A stretch of DNA of 21,647 nucleotides from an uncultured Collinsella sp. (GTDB lineage Bacteria > Actinomycetota > Coriobacteriia > Coriobacteriales > Coriobacteriaceae). The position numbers and the translations under genes were made by a program. Location: contig URUI01000035.1 of NCBI GenBank assembly GCA_900551015.1, positions 1 to 21,647 of the forward strand, read 5' to 3'. This document shows positions 1 through 7,653 of the stretch, in pieces. The notes beneath the pieces were generated by a model, which saw only the letters and a program-made list of their open reading frames with translations, was not told the origin of the DNA and did no database searches. Position 1 is the stretch's first letter, and the number at the start of each line of letters is the position of its first letter.

Positions 1-86
1 ATTCGGTCGCACGGAGAGCATTTCCCAGTTGACAAAACTATAGGAACACCCCCCTCTTCTTTTAAGAAATGTGGATTGATTGGCGC

Positions 87-1391
87 CTAGCCCATATCCG
101 CCTTGATGAGGTCGAGGGTGCGCTGGCAGTTTTCGCGGACGGGGCCGAGCATATGCTCGCGCAGGTCCGCCATGCCGGGCAGGTCGGCGTATTCGTCCAT
201 GACCTCTTCCATGCAAATGGGTACCTCGTAGGCGAGGTCCATCATGGTCGCAAAGCAAAACTTCTCGGATAGCCCGGCATCGGTGAGCGCCGTCTCCAGC
301 GCGGGGTCGCCCATACCGTGGTATCGGCGGATAGCACCTGGACCGATGCGCCCCACACGATTTTCGCCGCCAACGCTCATAGCAAGGCGTGCCCGACGTC
401 GCATGCGCTCATACGCCAAGCCCGATGCGACATCGTACATTCGAGCCATCATGGCTGCGCCGTCGTTTCCAAGGAACAGAGAATAGTTTTTCGCATGCGC
501 ATCCGGTGCGCCGATAATGGCGTTGAAGAACAGTATCTGCGTAAACAGATGCAGGTTAAGTTGATGGTGGCTCGTAGTTACGAGGAGCTCTTGAATGTCG
601 CGTGTGGTCGGGCCGCCGTCTGCCGTGTACTTTTGGGCGGGCATCACCCCAAGTGCCTGACAGAGGTCTTCTTGATGTAGGCGCCTGATCGTTCCGTCTT
701 CGACTTTCACGCGGTCATAGCGCTCAACAATGAGGGTAGGTTCGTCCTCAAACATACGATATTCGACGTTTGCCGTTGCGATACCGGCGCGCTGGGCGCT
801 TTTCATGCAGACAAACTCATTGAGAGCCTCGAGTTTAAATCCGTTAACGCCATTTTTGAAAATATGCGTCGTGGGCGAGGAGCCCATGCATTCGCACCAG
901 CGGCCGTTAATGAACGCGAGCGCGAACTTGCCCTGGTTGCCTCCAAGTGACCAACTTTCATCTAGACCCATCCACGATGCATCGCGGTCATCTCTGATCG
1001 ACTTGAGGCGGAGAGCAATTTCGTGGTCGTCTATAGGGCGGTAATCGCCAGCGCGATGCAGGACGGCGTCGGCATCTTCTTCGGCATAAAACTGCACTCC
1101 GCCCGGACAGTCGAGTCCGATATGGCTGAGCAACGCAACGGGATTGTTGGGCCTAACGTCGAATTCGGCGGCAATCGCTTTTCGCTGGTCCTCGCTGTCG
1201 GGTAGAAGGCCAAACAGGTACGGATTCATGACCTGTTGTCCGTATGTGCGATTCGATACGGGTATGTTGGTCGATAGGGCTGGCCCGTCATAGTCATGAT
1301 CGTAGGTAAAGCTGATAAGACCGTTCTCATCTTGCGTGAGCGTTCCCGCAGGTACGCCGCAAATAATGGTCCGAAGTGATGTTCTGGCCAT
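87..1391 (-). CDS. hipA: HipA-family serine/threonine kinase toxin
   Basis: A 434-residue HipA-type kinase, the toxin half of a HipBA module; characterised members phosphorylate glutamyl-tRNA synthetase or other targets and induce dormancy. Visible motifs: an N-terminal HipA_N-like region with GGVQF near residues 97-101; SLGGNQGK at 148-155, matching the P-loop/autophosphorylation serine region (Ser148); the catalytic loop APDAHAKN with Asp297; and the metal-binding MYDVASG with Asp320. All key kinase residues are present and the length fits full HipA (about 440 residues), so the toxin looks intact. The ATG lies 3 bp after the hipB stop, so the two genes are one operon and probably translationally coupled. 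The real cellular target cannot be read from sequence. Confidence 0.93.
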   Translation of the reverse strand: MARTSLRTIICGVPAGTLTQDENGLISFTYDHDYDGPALSTNIPVSNRTYGQQVMNPYLFGLLPDSEDQRKAIAAEFDVRPNNPVALLSHIGLDCPGGVQFYAEEDADAVLHRAGDYRPIDDHEIALRLKSIRDDRDASWMGLDESWSLGGNQGKFALAFINGRWCECMGSSPTTHIFKNGVNGFKLEALNEFVCMKSAQRAGIATANVEYRMFEDEPTLIVERYDRVKVEDGTIRRLHQEDLCQALGVMPAQKYTADGGPTTRDIQELLVTTSHHQLNLHLFTQILFFNAIIGAPDAHAKNYSLFLGNDGAAMMARMYDVASGLAYERMRRRARLAMSVGGENRVGRIGPGAIRRYHGMGDPALETALTDAGLSEKFCFATMMDLAYEVPICMEEVMDEYADLPGMADLREHMLGPVRENCQRTLDLIKADMG

Positions 1392-1394
1392 TGG

Positions 1395-1865
1395 CTATTT
1401 CCCTTCGGGCTTGGTTTGGTTAGATGCGTTTGCGGCAATCGAGACTCCGAGATTGGACATGACGAAATCGGCGAAGATCTCGTCGTAAAGTGCGGATGTA
1501 AAGGGGGCATCTGCAAGAGCCGGAATGGCGGTACTACGACTGTTGCGATGATGGGGACGTTGAGTGTGATGGCGCCTGGGGATGCTGCGAGGCAGCGGAT
1601 TGGCATGCGGAGCGTCGACTGGTCGCTCATTTTTTGCTTCGCCGATATCCCCTTGAGCGGCGAGTGCCAGTCCAAGAGCATTGAAAATCGTCAGCAGCTT
1701 GTCGAGTCGAATGCCAGTGGCGTCTCCTAGCTCGAGCGATGCGAGCAGGCGCTCCGAAACACCGGCTTTTTTAGCGAGGGCGGCACGGGTGAGACCCTGA
1801 GCCTCGCGTGCCTGACGCACATAGATGCCAGCTTGCCGCGGTGTGGTGATGGGAAGGGTATCCAT
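1395..1865 (-). CDS. hipB: HipB-like XRE-family antitoxin/repressor with long C-terminal tail
   Basis: A 156-residue protein with an XRE helix-turn-helix at about residues 12-65 (QAREAQGLTRAALAKKAG, then SERLLASLELGD). It should bind DNA as a dimer, repress the operon and neutralise HipA. The start is ATG at 1865, preceded by AGGAG about 7 nt upstream. Classical HipB is about 88 residues. Here the HTH is followed by roughly 80 residues rich in Pro, His and Arg (about 78-115), ending in a more structured segment (FTSALYDEIFADFVMSN). The tail could be a longer HipA-contacting or degradation-sensitive region. No frameshift is evident. Palindromes just upstream (1879-1948) are its likely operators. 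Confidence 0.88.
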   Translation of the reverse strand: MDTLPITTPRQAGIYVRQAREAQGLTRAALAKKAGVSERLLASLELGDATGIRLDKLLTIFNALGLALAAQGDIGEAKNERPVDAPHANPLPRSIPRRHHTQRPHHRNSRSTAIPALADAPFTSALYDEIFADFVMSNLGVSIAANASNQTKPEGK

Positions 1866-1878
1866 GGCGATCTCCTAA

Positions 1879-1948
1879 CGTGCAGACTTTTGCATATCAG
1901 TATGACATGCAAAAGTCTGCACGAAAAGGTATTATGCAAAACTCTGCA
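1879..1948 (-). promoter_or_regulatory. hipBA operator cluster: three TGCA-N6-TGCA sites
   Basis: Directly upstream of hipB lie three related 14-bp sites, each TGCA-N6-TGCA: 1881-1894, 1908-1921 and 1935-1948. The first two form a perfect 17-bp inverted repeat (CGTGCAGACTTTTGCAT at 1879-1895 and its complement at 1907-1923) around an 11-bp spacer. The third (ATGCAAAACTCTGCA, 1934-1948) differs from the second by one base. HipB proteins are known to bind several palindromic sites before hipBA, so autorepression is the natural reading. The -35/-10 boxes are not clear enough to place. Confidence 0.7.
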
Positions 1949-1953
1949 TGAGA

Positions 1954-1991
1954 CCTCTACATTGACGTTGAGCTTATGAGAGGCGTTTTTT
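1954..1991. terminator. Weak hairpin after mntP
   Basis: CCTCT (1954-1958) pairs with AGAGG (1979-1983); CAT/ATG extends the stem past one bulged base. A T-run follows on the plus strand (1986-1991) and overlaps the mntP stop codon. It could end transcription between the two minus-strand genes, but the U-tract has the wrong orientation for mntP, so the role is doubtful. Confidence 0.25.
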
Positions 1992-2574
1992 ATATCGCGA
2001 GAATCCCCAGATGCTCAAGCAAGATCTTAAGCCCGATGAGGATGAGCACGACGCCACCCACGATGGTGGCAGGCTTTTCGTAGCGCGCGCCAAAGGTGTG
2101 GCCGATCACTACGCCGGCGACGGAGAAGATAAAGGTCGTGATGCCGATGAGCGACACGGCGGGCATGATGTCGACCGAGAGCGCGGCAAATGAGATGCCC
2201 ACGGCTAGGGCGTCGATTGAGGTGGCGATGGCGAGGATCATGTACTCGCCCAGGTCAATCTTTTCGGCATCCTTGCCGTCGCCTTCATCCTCGTCCTCGT
2301 CCTCGGTAAAGGCCTCCCACAGCATTTTGCCGCCAATGAAGGCGAGCAGGATAAAGGCGATCCAGTGGTCGATGGGGCCGATGATGCCCATAAACTGGCT
2401 GCCAAGCGCCCATCCGATCACGGGCATGCCGGCCTGGAAGCCGCCAAAGAACAGGCCGAGCACTACGGCGACCTTAAGGTTGATCTTCTTCATGCCAAGG
2501 CCCTTGCAGATGGATACGGCAAAGGCGTCCATCGAAAGGCCAACGGCGAGCAGCACGAGCTCTGCGAGTCCCAT
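1990..2574 (-). CDS. mntP: Manganese efflux pump MntP
   Basis: A 194-residue membrane protein of the MntP (former DUF204/YebN) family, which exports Mn2+ across the cytoplasmic membrane. It has the usual two-fold internal repeat: GLSMDAFAVSICKG near residues 12-25 (Asp16) and TSIDALAVGISFA near 118-130 (Asp121), the acidic residues expected in the transport path. About six hydrophobic segments flank a central acidic loop (EDEDEDEGDG at 91-100) typical of the family. The gene stands alone, divergent from disA. Many mntP genes carry a yybP-ykoY Mn2+ riboswitch; I looked for its conserved sequence in 2575-2800 and did not see it. A short palindrome at 2686-2698 is the only regulatory candidate. 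Confidence 0.93.
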   Translation of the reverse strand: MGLAELVLLAVGLSMDAFAVSICKGLGMKKINLKVAVVLGLFFGGFQAGMPVIGWALGSQFMGIIGPIDHWIAFILLAFIGGKMLWEAFTEDEDEDEGDGKDAEKIDLGEYMILAIATSIDALAVGISFAALSVDIMPAVSLIGITTFIFSVAGVVIGHTFGARYEKPATIVGGVVLILIGLKILLEHLGILAI

Positions 2575-2685
2575 AGTCTGGCTCCCTCTCTGCGGGCGGG
2601 CCCGCGTGTACCTCTTGGGGGAGCAACAAAAAGACTATCCTTGGCACATGGTTGAGTGGGTAGTCAAAAGAGCCCGTCCCAAATT

Positions 2686-2698
2686 AGCTATCTTAGCT
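2686..2698. promoter_or_regulatory. Small palindrome between mntP and disA
   Basis: AGCTA-TCT-TAGCT is a perfect 5-bp inverted repeat about 110 bp upstream of mntP and about 100 bp upstream of disA. Position and size suit an operator, for example of a DtxR/MntR-type metal regulator, but it matches no consensus I can name, and such short palindromes arise by chance. Confidence 0.25.
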
Positions 2699-2800
2699 GT
2701 GTTCGCTCATTCTGTAAGCATCGGATTTTGCGGGCGTCACAGAGGCAAACCGTGAGAAACTTATTGACGTTTATGGAGCGTATACGATGGGAGCGATGCC

Positions 2801-3868
2801 TTGGATAAGAACGAGCTGCAAAAGCGTATGGAACAGGCCATCCGCCTGACGGCACCTGGCCAGCCGATCCGCACCGCCCTCGACATGATCATCGCTGGTC
2901 ACCTGGGCGCTCTTATTTGCGTCGGCGACACCGAAAACGTGCTCGCTGCTGGTAACGACGGCTTCCCGCTCAACATTTCGTTTACCTCGAACCGCCTGTT
3001 CGAGCTTTCCAAGATGGACGGCGCCATCGTCATCGACGGCGACCTCACCCAGATCCTGCGCGCCAACTTCCACCTCAATCCCGATCCCTCACTCGCCACG
3101 AGTGAGACGGGCATGCGTCACCGCACCGCCGCCCGCATGTCGGTGCTCACGGATGCCATCGTGATCTCGGTCTCGGCCCGTCGTGCCGTCGTCAACGTGT
3201 ACGTTCACGGCAAGAGCTACGAGATCCAGCCCGTCACCACCATCATGAGCTCGGTCAACCAGCTCGTCGCCACGCTCCAGACTACCCGTCAGTCGCTCGA
3301 CCGCTCCCTGCTGCGTCTGACGGCCCTCGAGCTCGACGACTACGTTACGCTCGCCGACATCACCGGCATTTTCTCGAGTTTCGAGATCATGCAGCAGGCA
3401 AAGACTGAGCTTAAGGATTGCATTGTCAAGCTGGGCAACCAGGGCAAGCTCGTGCAGATGCAGCTCGAGCAGCTCGCCGGCTCCAGCATGGATACCGAGT
3501 ACGACCTGATGATTCGCGACTATGCGAGTGATTCCTCCGAGGCCAATGCCGAAAAGATCCGCGCCAACCTGAGCCGTATGACGCCTAAGGACCTGTCCGA
3601 CCCACAGCATGTGGCGGCGGTTCTGGGTTACGACGACCTGGACGAGGACTCCGTCATGACGCCGCTGGGCCTGCGCACGCTTTCGCGCGTGTCCGTCGTG
3701 CGCGACGGCGTGGCCGAGAAGATCGTCGACGAGTACGGCTCGCTGCAGGAGCTCATGGATGACATCAGCGAGGATCCGGAGCGCCTGGGCGACTTTGGCG
3801 TCAACAACCCTGCTATTCTTGCGGACTCCCTGTACCGCATGAAGGGTACCAAACAGGGGAACGCATAA
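2801..3868 (+). CDS. disA: DNA integrity scanning diadenylate cyclase DisA
   Basis: A 355-residue DisA that makes c-di-AMP from two ATP while scanning DNA for branched structures. The N-terminal DAC domain has the two signature motifs, DGA (residues 73-75) and RHRTAA (106-111). A helical linker follows, and the C-terminus (about 290-355) is a helix-hairpin-helix DNA-binding region. Length matches the family (about 357). The start is TTG at 2801: GGGAG (2789-2793) lies 7 nt upstream, the frame has no ATG before the stop at 2765, and the N-terminus aligns with the usual DisA start. It overlaps ispD by 1 nt (TAATG), heading a disA-ispD-ispF-cysS operon. The common partner radA is not adjacent in this window. 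Confidence 0.95.
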   Translation: MDKNELQKRMEQAIRLTAPGQPIRTALDMIIAGHLGALICVGDTENVLAAGNDGFPLNISFTSNRLFELSKMDGAIVIDGDLTQILRANFHLNPDPSLATSETGMRHRTAARMSVLTDAIVISVSARRAVVNVYVHGKSYEIQPVTTIMSSVNQLVATLQTTRQSLDRSLLRLTALELDDYVTLADITGIFSSFEIMQQAKTELKDCIVKLGNQGKLVQMQLEQLAGSSMDTEYDLMIRDYASDSSEANAEKIRANLSRMTPKDLSDPQHVAAVLGYDDLDEDSVMTPLGLRTLSRVSVVRDGVAEKIVDEYGSLQELMDDISEDPERLGDFGVNNPAILADSLYRMKGTKQGNA

Positions 3869-4596
3869 TGGCGCCCGTATGCGCCGTGGTCGTTGCCGGC
3901 GGCAGCGGCCAGCGCTTTGGAAATCCCGGCGGCAAGCAGCTCGTTAACGTGGCGGGCCGTCCGCTCATGAGCTGGTCCATCCGCGCGTTCGATCGTAGCA
4001 ACAAGGTCGGCCACATCGTGGTGGTGTGCCCTGCCGAGCGCCGTGCCGAGATGCGCCGCCTGGCCATCGACCCGTTTGACTATGACACGCCCATCAGTTT
4101 TGCCGATGCCGGCGACACCCGCCAGGACTCCACCCGTGCCGGCGTGCATGCGGTACCGGCGGGTTTCGAATATGTCGCCATCCACGACGGCGCCCGTCCG
4201 CTCATCACGACCGAGGCCATCGATCATGCGGTCGACGTGCTCGTGAGCGACCGTGCTCTCGACGGTATCGTGTGCGGTCAGCCCGCGATCGACACGCTCA
4301 AGATCGTCGATGGCGACAACATCGTCGAGACGCCGCCGCGCGAGCTGTACTGGGCCGCGCAGACGCCGCAGATCTTTAGCGTCGACGCCATGAAGCGCGC
4401 TCACGCCGCTGCTATCGCCGAGGGCTTTATCGGTACCGACGATTCATCGCTGGTCGAGCGCATGGGCGGGCGCGTCCGCTGTGTCCAGAGCCCGCGCGAT
4501 AACCTTAAGGTGACGGTACCCGAGGACCTGCGTCCCGTAACCGCGATTCTGCTTGGCCGCATGGCCGAGGGAGAGGACCTTCCCCATGTTCAGTAA
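3868..4596 (+). CDS. ispD: 2-C-methyl-D-erythritol 4-phosphate cytidylyltransferase
   Basis: A 242-residue IspD, the third enzyme of the MEP isoprenoid pathway, transferring CMP from CTP to methylerythritol 4-phosphate. The N-terminal nucleotide-binding motif VVAGGSGQRFG (residues 8-18) and GGKQ (21-24) supply catalytic Arg16 and Lys23; GGKQ replaces the commoner PKQ. Further family marks are HDGARPL, TLKIVD, AQTPQIF and TDDSSLVE. The ATG overlaps the disA stop by 1 nt, and the 3' end overlaps ispF by 11 nt, so the genes are tightly coupled. The next MEP enzyme, IspF, is encoded immediately downstream; IspE is not in the window. Confidence 0.96.
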   Translation: MAPVCAVVVAGGSGQRFGNPGGKQLVNVAGRPLMSWSIRAFDRSNKVGHIVVVCPAERRAEMRRLAIDPFDYDTPISFADAGDTRQDSTRAGVHAVPAGFEYVAIHDGARPLITTEAIDHAVDVLVSDRALDGIVCGQPAIDTLKIVDGDNIVETPPRELYWAAQTPQIFSVDAMKRAHAAAIAEGFIGTDDSSLVERMGGRVRCVQSPRDNLKVTVPEDLRPVTAILLGRMAEGEDLPHVQ

Positions 4597-5080
4597 CCTG
4601 CGCATTGGCCATGGCTACGACGTTCACCGTCTGGTGGAGGGGCGTCGATGTATCATCGGCGGTGTCGACATTCCCTACGAGCGCGGCCTGCTGGGCCACT
4701 CGGATGCCGATGTGCTCGCGCACGCCTTGGCCGACGCCATTCTGGGCGCCTGCCGCGGGGGAGATATCGGCAAGCTATTCCCCGACACCGATCCCGCCTA
4801 CGAGGGTGCCGATTCGATGGTGCTGCTCGCCCGCGTGATGGACTATGCGCGCGAGCTGGGCTTTGAGTTTGTTGATGCCGATTGCACCATTGCCTGTCAG
4901 CAACCCAAGATCACTCCGCACCGCGATGCCATGCGCGCCAACCTTGCCCATGCCCTGGGCGTCGACGTGGAAAACGTGGGCGTCGCCGCCACCACGACCG
5001 AAAAGCTCGGTTGGGAAGGCCAAGGCGAGGGAATTGGCGCCTGGGCCGTCTGCCTGCTACAGAAAACCGTTAAGGAGTAA
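4586..5080 (+). CDS. ispF: 2-C-methyl-D-erythritol 2,4-cyclodiphosphate synthase
   Basis: IspF, 164 residues from ATG 4586, converts CDP-methylerythritol 2-phosphate to the cyclic diphosphate in the MEP pathway. The zinc-binding DVH motif (IGHGYDVHRL, residues 7-16) and the conserved LLGHSDADVLAHALADA region are present. The C-terminus has the ATTTEKLGWEGQGEGIGA signature. An upstream in-frame ATG (4553) adds 11 unlikely residues; 4586 is preferred because it gives the canonical N-terminus and has GGAGAGG about 10 nt upstream inside ispD. It overlaps ispD by 11 nt and lies 3 bp before cysS. A trimeric enzyme in all characterised cases. Confidence 0.95.
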   Translation: MFSNLRIGHGYDVHRLVEGRRCIIGGVDIPYERGLLGHSDADVLAHALADAILGACRGGDIGKLFPDTDPAYEGADSMVLLARVMDYARELGFEFVDADCTIACQQPKITPHRDAMRANLAHALGVDVENVGVAATTTEKLGWEGQGEGIGAWAVCLLQKTVKE

Positions 5081-5083
5081 CGA

Positions 5084-6550
5084 ATGCGTATCTACAACAG
5101 CGCTACCCATAAAAAGGAAGAGTTCCAGCCCATCGAGTCCGGCAAGGTTCGCATGTACGTGTGCGGCCCCACGGTCTACGACAACATCCATATCGGCAAC
5201 GCCCGCACGTTCATCAGCTTTGACGTGATTCGCCGCTGGCTCATCGCGAGCGGTTACGAGGTCACGTTCGCCCAGAACCTCACCGATGTCGACGACAAGA
5301 TCATCAAGCGCGCCAACGAGCAGGGCCGTACGGCCGCCGAGGTCGCGACGGAGTTCTCCGACAAGTTCATCGGCGTCATGCGCGCCGCCAACGTGCTCGA
5401 TCCCGATGTGCGCCCCCGCGCCACCAAGGAGATCGGCCCCATGATCGCTATGATCAAGACGCTTATCGAGCAGGGCCACGCTTACGCAGCCGATAACGGC
5501 GATGTGTACTTTGCCGTGCGCAGCGATCCCAACTATGGTCAGGTCTCGGGCCGCAACATCGACGACCTTATGGTTGGCGCGCGCATCGAGGAGAACGAGG
5601 ACAAGAACGACCCGCTCGACTTTGCCCTGTGGAAGGCCGCCAAGCCCGGCGAACCCAGCTGGCCGAGCCCCTGGGGCGAAGGCCGTCCCGGTTGGCACAC
5701 CGAGTGCGCCGCCATGGTGCATCGCTACCTGGGCACCCCGATCGACATCCACGGCGGTGGCTCCGACCTTGCCTTCCCACATCACGAGAACGAGTGCGCC
5801 CAGGCCACCTGCGCCTGGCACCAGGGCTTCTCCAACACTTGGATGCACACGGGCATGCTGCTGGTAGACGGCGAGAAGATGTCCAAGTCGCTCGGCAACT
5901 TCTTTACGCTGGCCGAGGTCCTCGAGCAGCACTCCGCTGCCGCCCTGCGCCTGCTGATGCTGCAGACGAGCTATCGCTCGCCGCTCGACTTCTCTTGGGA
6001 GCGCCTGGAGGGTGCCGAGAACTCGCTCACGCGTATCGCCGGTACGGTCGAGAACCTGCGCTGGGCCGCGAACCATGCGACGGCCGATGCCGATGAGGCA
6101 GCATCCGAGGCGTTTGCCGCCAAGGCCGCCGAGACCCGTGCCACTTTTAAGGAGTGCATGGACGACGACTTTAACACCGCCGGTGCCATGGGCGCCGTCT
6201 TTGGCTTTGTCACCGAGTGCAACCAGTACCTGGAGCAGGCGGGCGATGCTGCCGACAAGGCCGCCGCGCTTGCTGCCGCCGATACGCTGGTCGAGTTGCT
6301 CGACACATTTGGCGTTGAGCTTCCCGAGCCCAAGGTCGAGCTGCCGCTGGGCCTGCTGGGCGTTGCCGCCGGCCTAGTCGCCTACACGGGTGACGACGTG
6401 GACGAGGCCGCTGCCAAGATTCTCGAAGCTCGTGCCGAGGCCCGTGCCGCCAAGAACTGGGATCTGGCCGACGCCATCCGCGACCAGCTCAAGGACCTGG
6501 GCCTCACCATTGAGGATACCGCCGCCGGCACCCGTATCAAATCTCTCTAA
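5084..6550 (+). CDS. cysS: Cysteinyl-tRNA synthetase
   Basis: A 488-residue class I cysteinyl-tRNA synthetase that charges tRNA-Cys. The HIGH motif appears as HIGN (residues 36-39), common in CysRS, and KMSKS is at 265-269. Zinc ligands expected for Cys recognition are all visible: Cys27 (in CGPTVYD), Cys208 (HTEC), His233 and Glu237 (HHENEC). The C-terminal helical tRNA-binding part ends normally. AAGGAG lies about 6 nt before the ATG, and the gap after ispF is only 3 bp. It is the last gene before a large palindrome and an intrinsic terminator. The RNase III-like mrnC that follows cysS in Bacillus is absent. Confidence 0.97.
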   Translation: MRIYNSATHKKEEFQPIESGKVRMYVCGPTVYDNIHIGNARTFISFDVIRRWLIASGYEVTFAQNLTDVDDKIIKRANEQGRTAAEVATEFSDKFIGVMRAANVLDPDVRPRATKEIGPMIAMIKTLIEQGHAYAADNGDVYFAVRSDPNYGQVSGRNIDDLMVGARIEENEDKNDPLDFALWKAAKPGEPSWPSPWGEGRPGWHTECAAMVHRYLGTPIDIHGGGSDLAFPHHENECAQATCAWHQGFSNTWMHTGMLLVDGEKMSKSLGNFFTLAEVLEQHSAAALRLLMLQTSYRSPLDFSWERLEGAENSLTRIAGTVENLRWAANHATADADEAASEAFAAKAAETRATFKECMDDDFNTAGAMGAVFGFVTECNQYLEQAGDAADKAAALAAADTLVELLDTFGVELPEPKVELPLGLLGVAAGLVAYTGDDVDEAAAKILEARAEARAAKNWDLADAIRDQLKDLGLTIEDTAAGTRIKSL

Positions 6551-6556
6551 TCCCCG

Positions 6557-6660
6557 CGGGTTTCCCAAGCACCCGACCTTGCCGTTCAAACCGTCGCTCG
6601 CGTACTCAAGTACGCGTCGCTCCTCTTTCACGGCAATCTCGGGCACTTGGAAAACCCGTA
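6557..6660. repeat. Long imperfect palindrome downstream of cysS
   Basis: Outer arms at about 6557-6587 and 6630-6660 match at roughly 25 of 31 positions (GGGTTT with AAACCC, CCAAG with CTTGG, CCCGA with TCGGG, TTGCCGT with ACGGCAA). At the centre is CGCGTACT-CA-AGTACGCG (6599-6616), flanked by CGTCGCTC/GCGTCGCTC blocks. As RNA it would form one hairpin of about 100 nt. It carries no ORF. It looks like a REP/MITE-like element or an mRNA 3'-end stabiliser; copy number in the genome cannot be seen from one window. Confidence 0.65.
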
Positions 6661-6662
6661 CC

Positions 6663-6700
6663 GACCGCTTGAGCTATTCGTCTTAAGCGGTCGCTTCTTT
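6663..6700 (+). terminator. Intrinsic terminator of the disA-ispDF-cysS operon
   Basis: GACCGCTTGAG (6663-6673) pairs with CTTAAGCGGTC (6682-6692) through one G-T wobble, with an 8-nt loop and a pyrimidine-rich tail (TTCTTTT). Standard rho-independent form, placed between cysS and rlmB. Confidence 0.75.
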
Positions 6701-6735
6701 TGTCCTGTTTGAAAATTTTTTAAGGAGGCCGTTTT

Positions 6736-7650
6736 ATGGCCGACAATCGCAAGCGTGCATCGCGCGGAGGCAAGCAGGCCGCTTCTGGCTCGCGTCCGAT
6801 TCGCCGCAACGATCGCGCTGCCGCTCCCAAGGGCCAGCGCGATCGCACCCAGCCCGCACGTCCGCAGCGCGATCGCAACCGCGACGCTATCCAGGTTCCC
6901 AAGGGCGAGTTTATCGAAGGTCGCCGTGCTGCCGCCGAGGCGCTGCGTACCGGCTTTCCCGTCAAGTGCGCGCTCATCACCGAGGGCGGGGAGCGCGATG
7001 CCGCCTTGTCGCGTCTGGTCGACGACCTCAACGCCGCGGGCGTCCGCATTAAGTATGTGCCGCGCGCGCAGCTCGATGCGCTGTCGAGCCATGGCGCTCA
7101 CCAGGGCATTGCGCTCGAGGTGGGCAACTTCCCTTACGCCGATGTCGCCGACATCCTCGACCGCGCAGGCGAGGGCCCGGCGCTTGTCGTGGTGCTCGAC
7201 CATGTGACCGACGACGGTAACTTTGGCGCCATCGTGCGCTCCGCCGAGGTCGTGGGCGCGGCGGGCGTCATCATCGCCAACAAGCGTGCCGCCGGCGTGA
7301 CCGTGGGCAGCTACAAGACCTCTGCCGGTGCCGTCATGCATCTGCCTATTGCGCAGGTGCCCAATATCGCCCGTGCTCTCGATGACCTCAAGGCCGCCGG
7401 CTTTTGGGTGGGTGGCGCTTCCGAGCATGCCGAGGGCAGCTGCTGGGATGCTCCCTTCGAGGGCCGCGTGGCGCTCGTCATGGGCTCCGAGGGCGACGGC
7501 ATCTCGCGTCTGGTGCTCGAGAAATGTGACTTTTTGACCAAGCTTCCCCAGCACGGCATGACCGAGAGCCTCAACGTGGCCCAGGCGACTACCGCGCTGT
7601 GCTTTGAGTGGCTGCGCCGCAATGCCGGCGAGCTCATGGGGGAGGAGTAG
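6736..7650 (+). CDS. rlmB: 23S rRNA 2'-O-ribose methyltransferase RlmB (SpoU/TrmH family)
   Basis: A 304-residue SPOUT methyltransferase; by family it 2'-O-methylates a guanosine of 23S rRNA (G2251 in E. coli) using S-adenosylmethionine. A low-complexity Arg/Lys-rich N-terminus (about 1-53) precedes the RNA-binding substrate domain (EFIEGRRAAAEAL). The C-terminal trefoil-knot domain has motif 1 (GNFGAIVRSAE, from 161), motif 2 (MGSEGDG, 249-255) and motif 3 (TESLNVAQA, from 276). The basic extension is longer than in E. coli RlmB. A very strong Shine-Dalgarno (AAGGAGG, 6722-6728) precedes the ATG. Its stop lies 3 bp before rae1. A close TrmH paralogue with another target cannot be excluded. 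Confidence 0.9.
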   Translation: MADNRKRASRGGKQAASGSRPIRRNDRAAAPKGQRDRTQPARPQRDRNRDAIQVPKGEFIEGRRAAAEALRTGFPVKCALITEGGERDAALSRLVDDLNAAGVRIKYVPRAQLDALSSHGAHQGIALEVGNFPYADVADILDRAGEGPALVVVLDHVTDDGNFGAIVRSAEVVGAAGVIIANKRAAGVTVGSYKTSAGAVMHLPIAQVPNIARALDDLKAAGFWVGGASEHAEGSCWDAPFEGRVALVMGSEGDGISRLVLEKCDFLTKLPQHGMTESLNVAQATTALCFEWLRRNAGELMGEE

Positions 7651-7653
7651 CGC

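Noticed and set aside
1..86. Promoter from TTGACA at 29-34
   Set aside because: No -10 box at suitable spacing and no plus-strand gene follows; it is the tail end beyond hipA.
2575..2800. yybP-ykoY manganese riboswitch upstream of mntP
   Set aside because: The conserved GGGGAGUA-type and paired helix features were not found on the minus strand.
5057..6076. 339-codon ORF antisense to cysS
   Set aside because: High-G+C shadow frame opposite an unambiguous CysRS; no domain seen.
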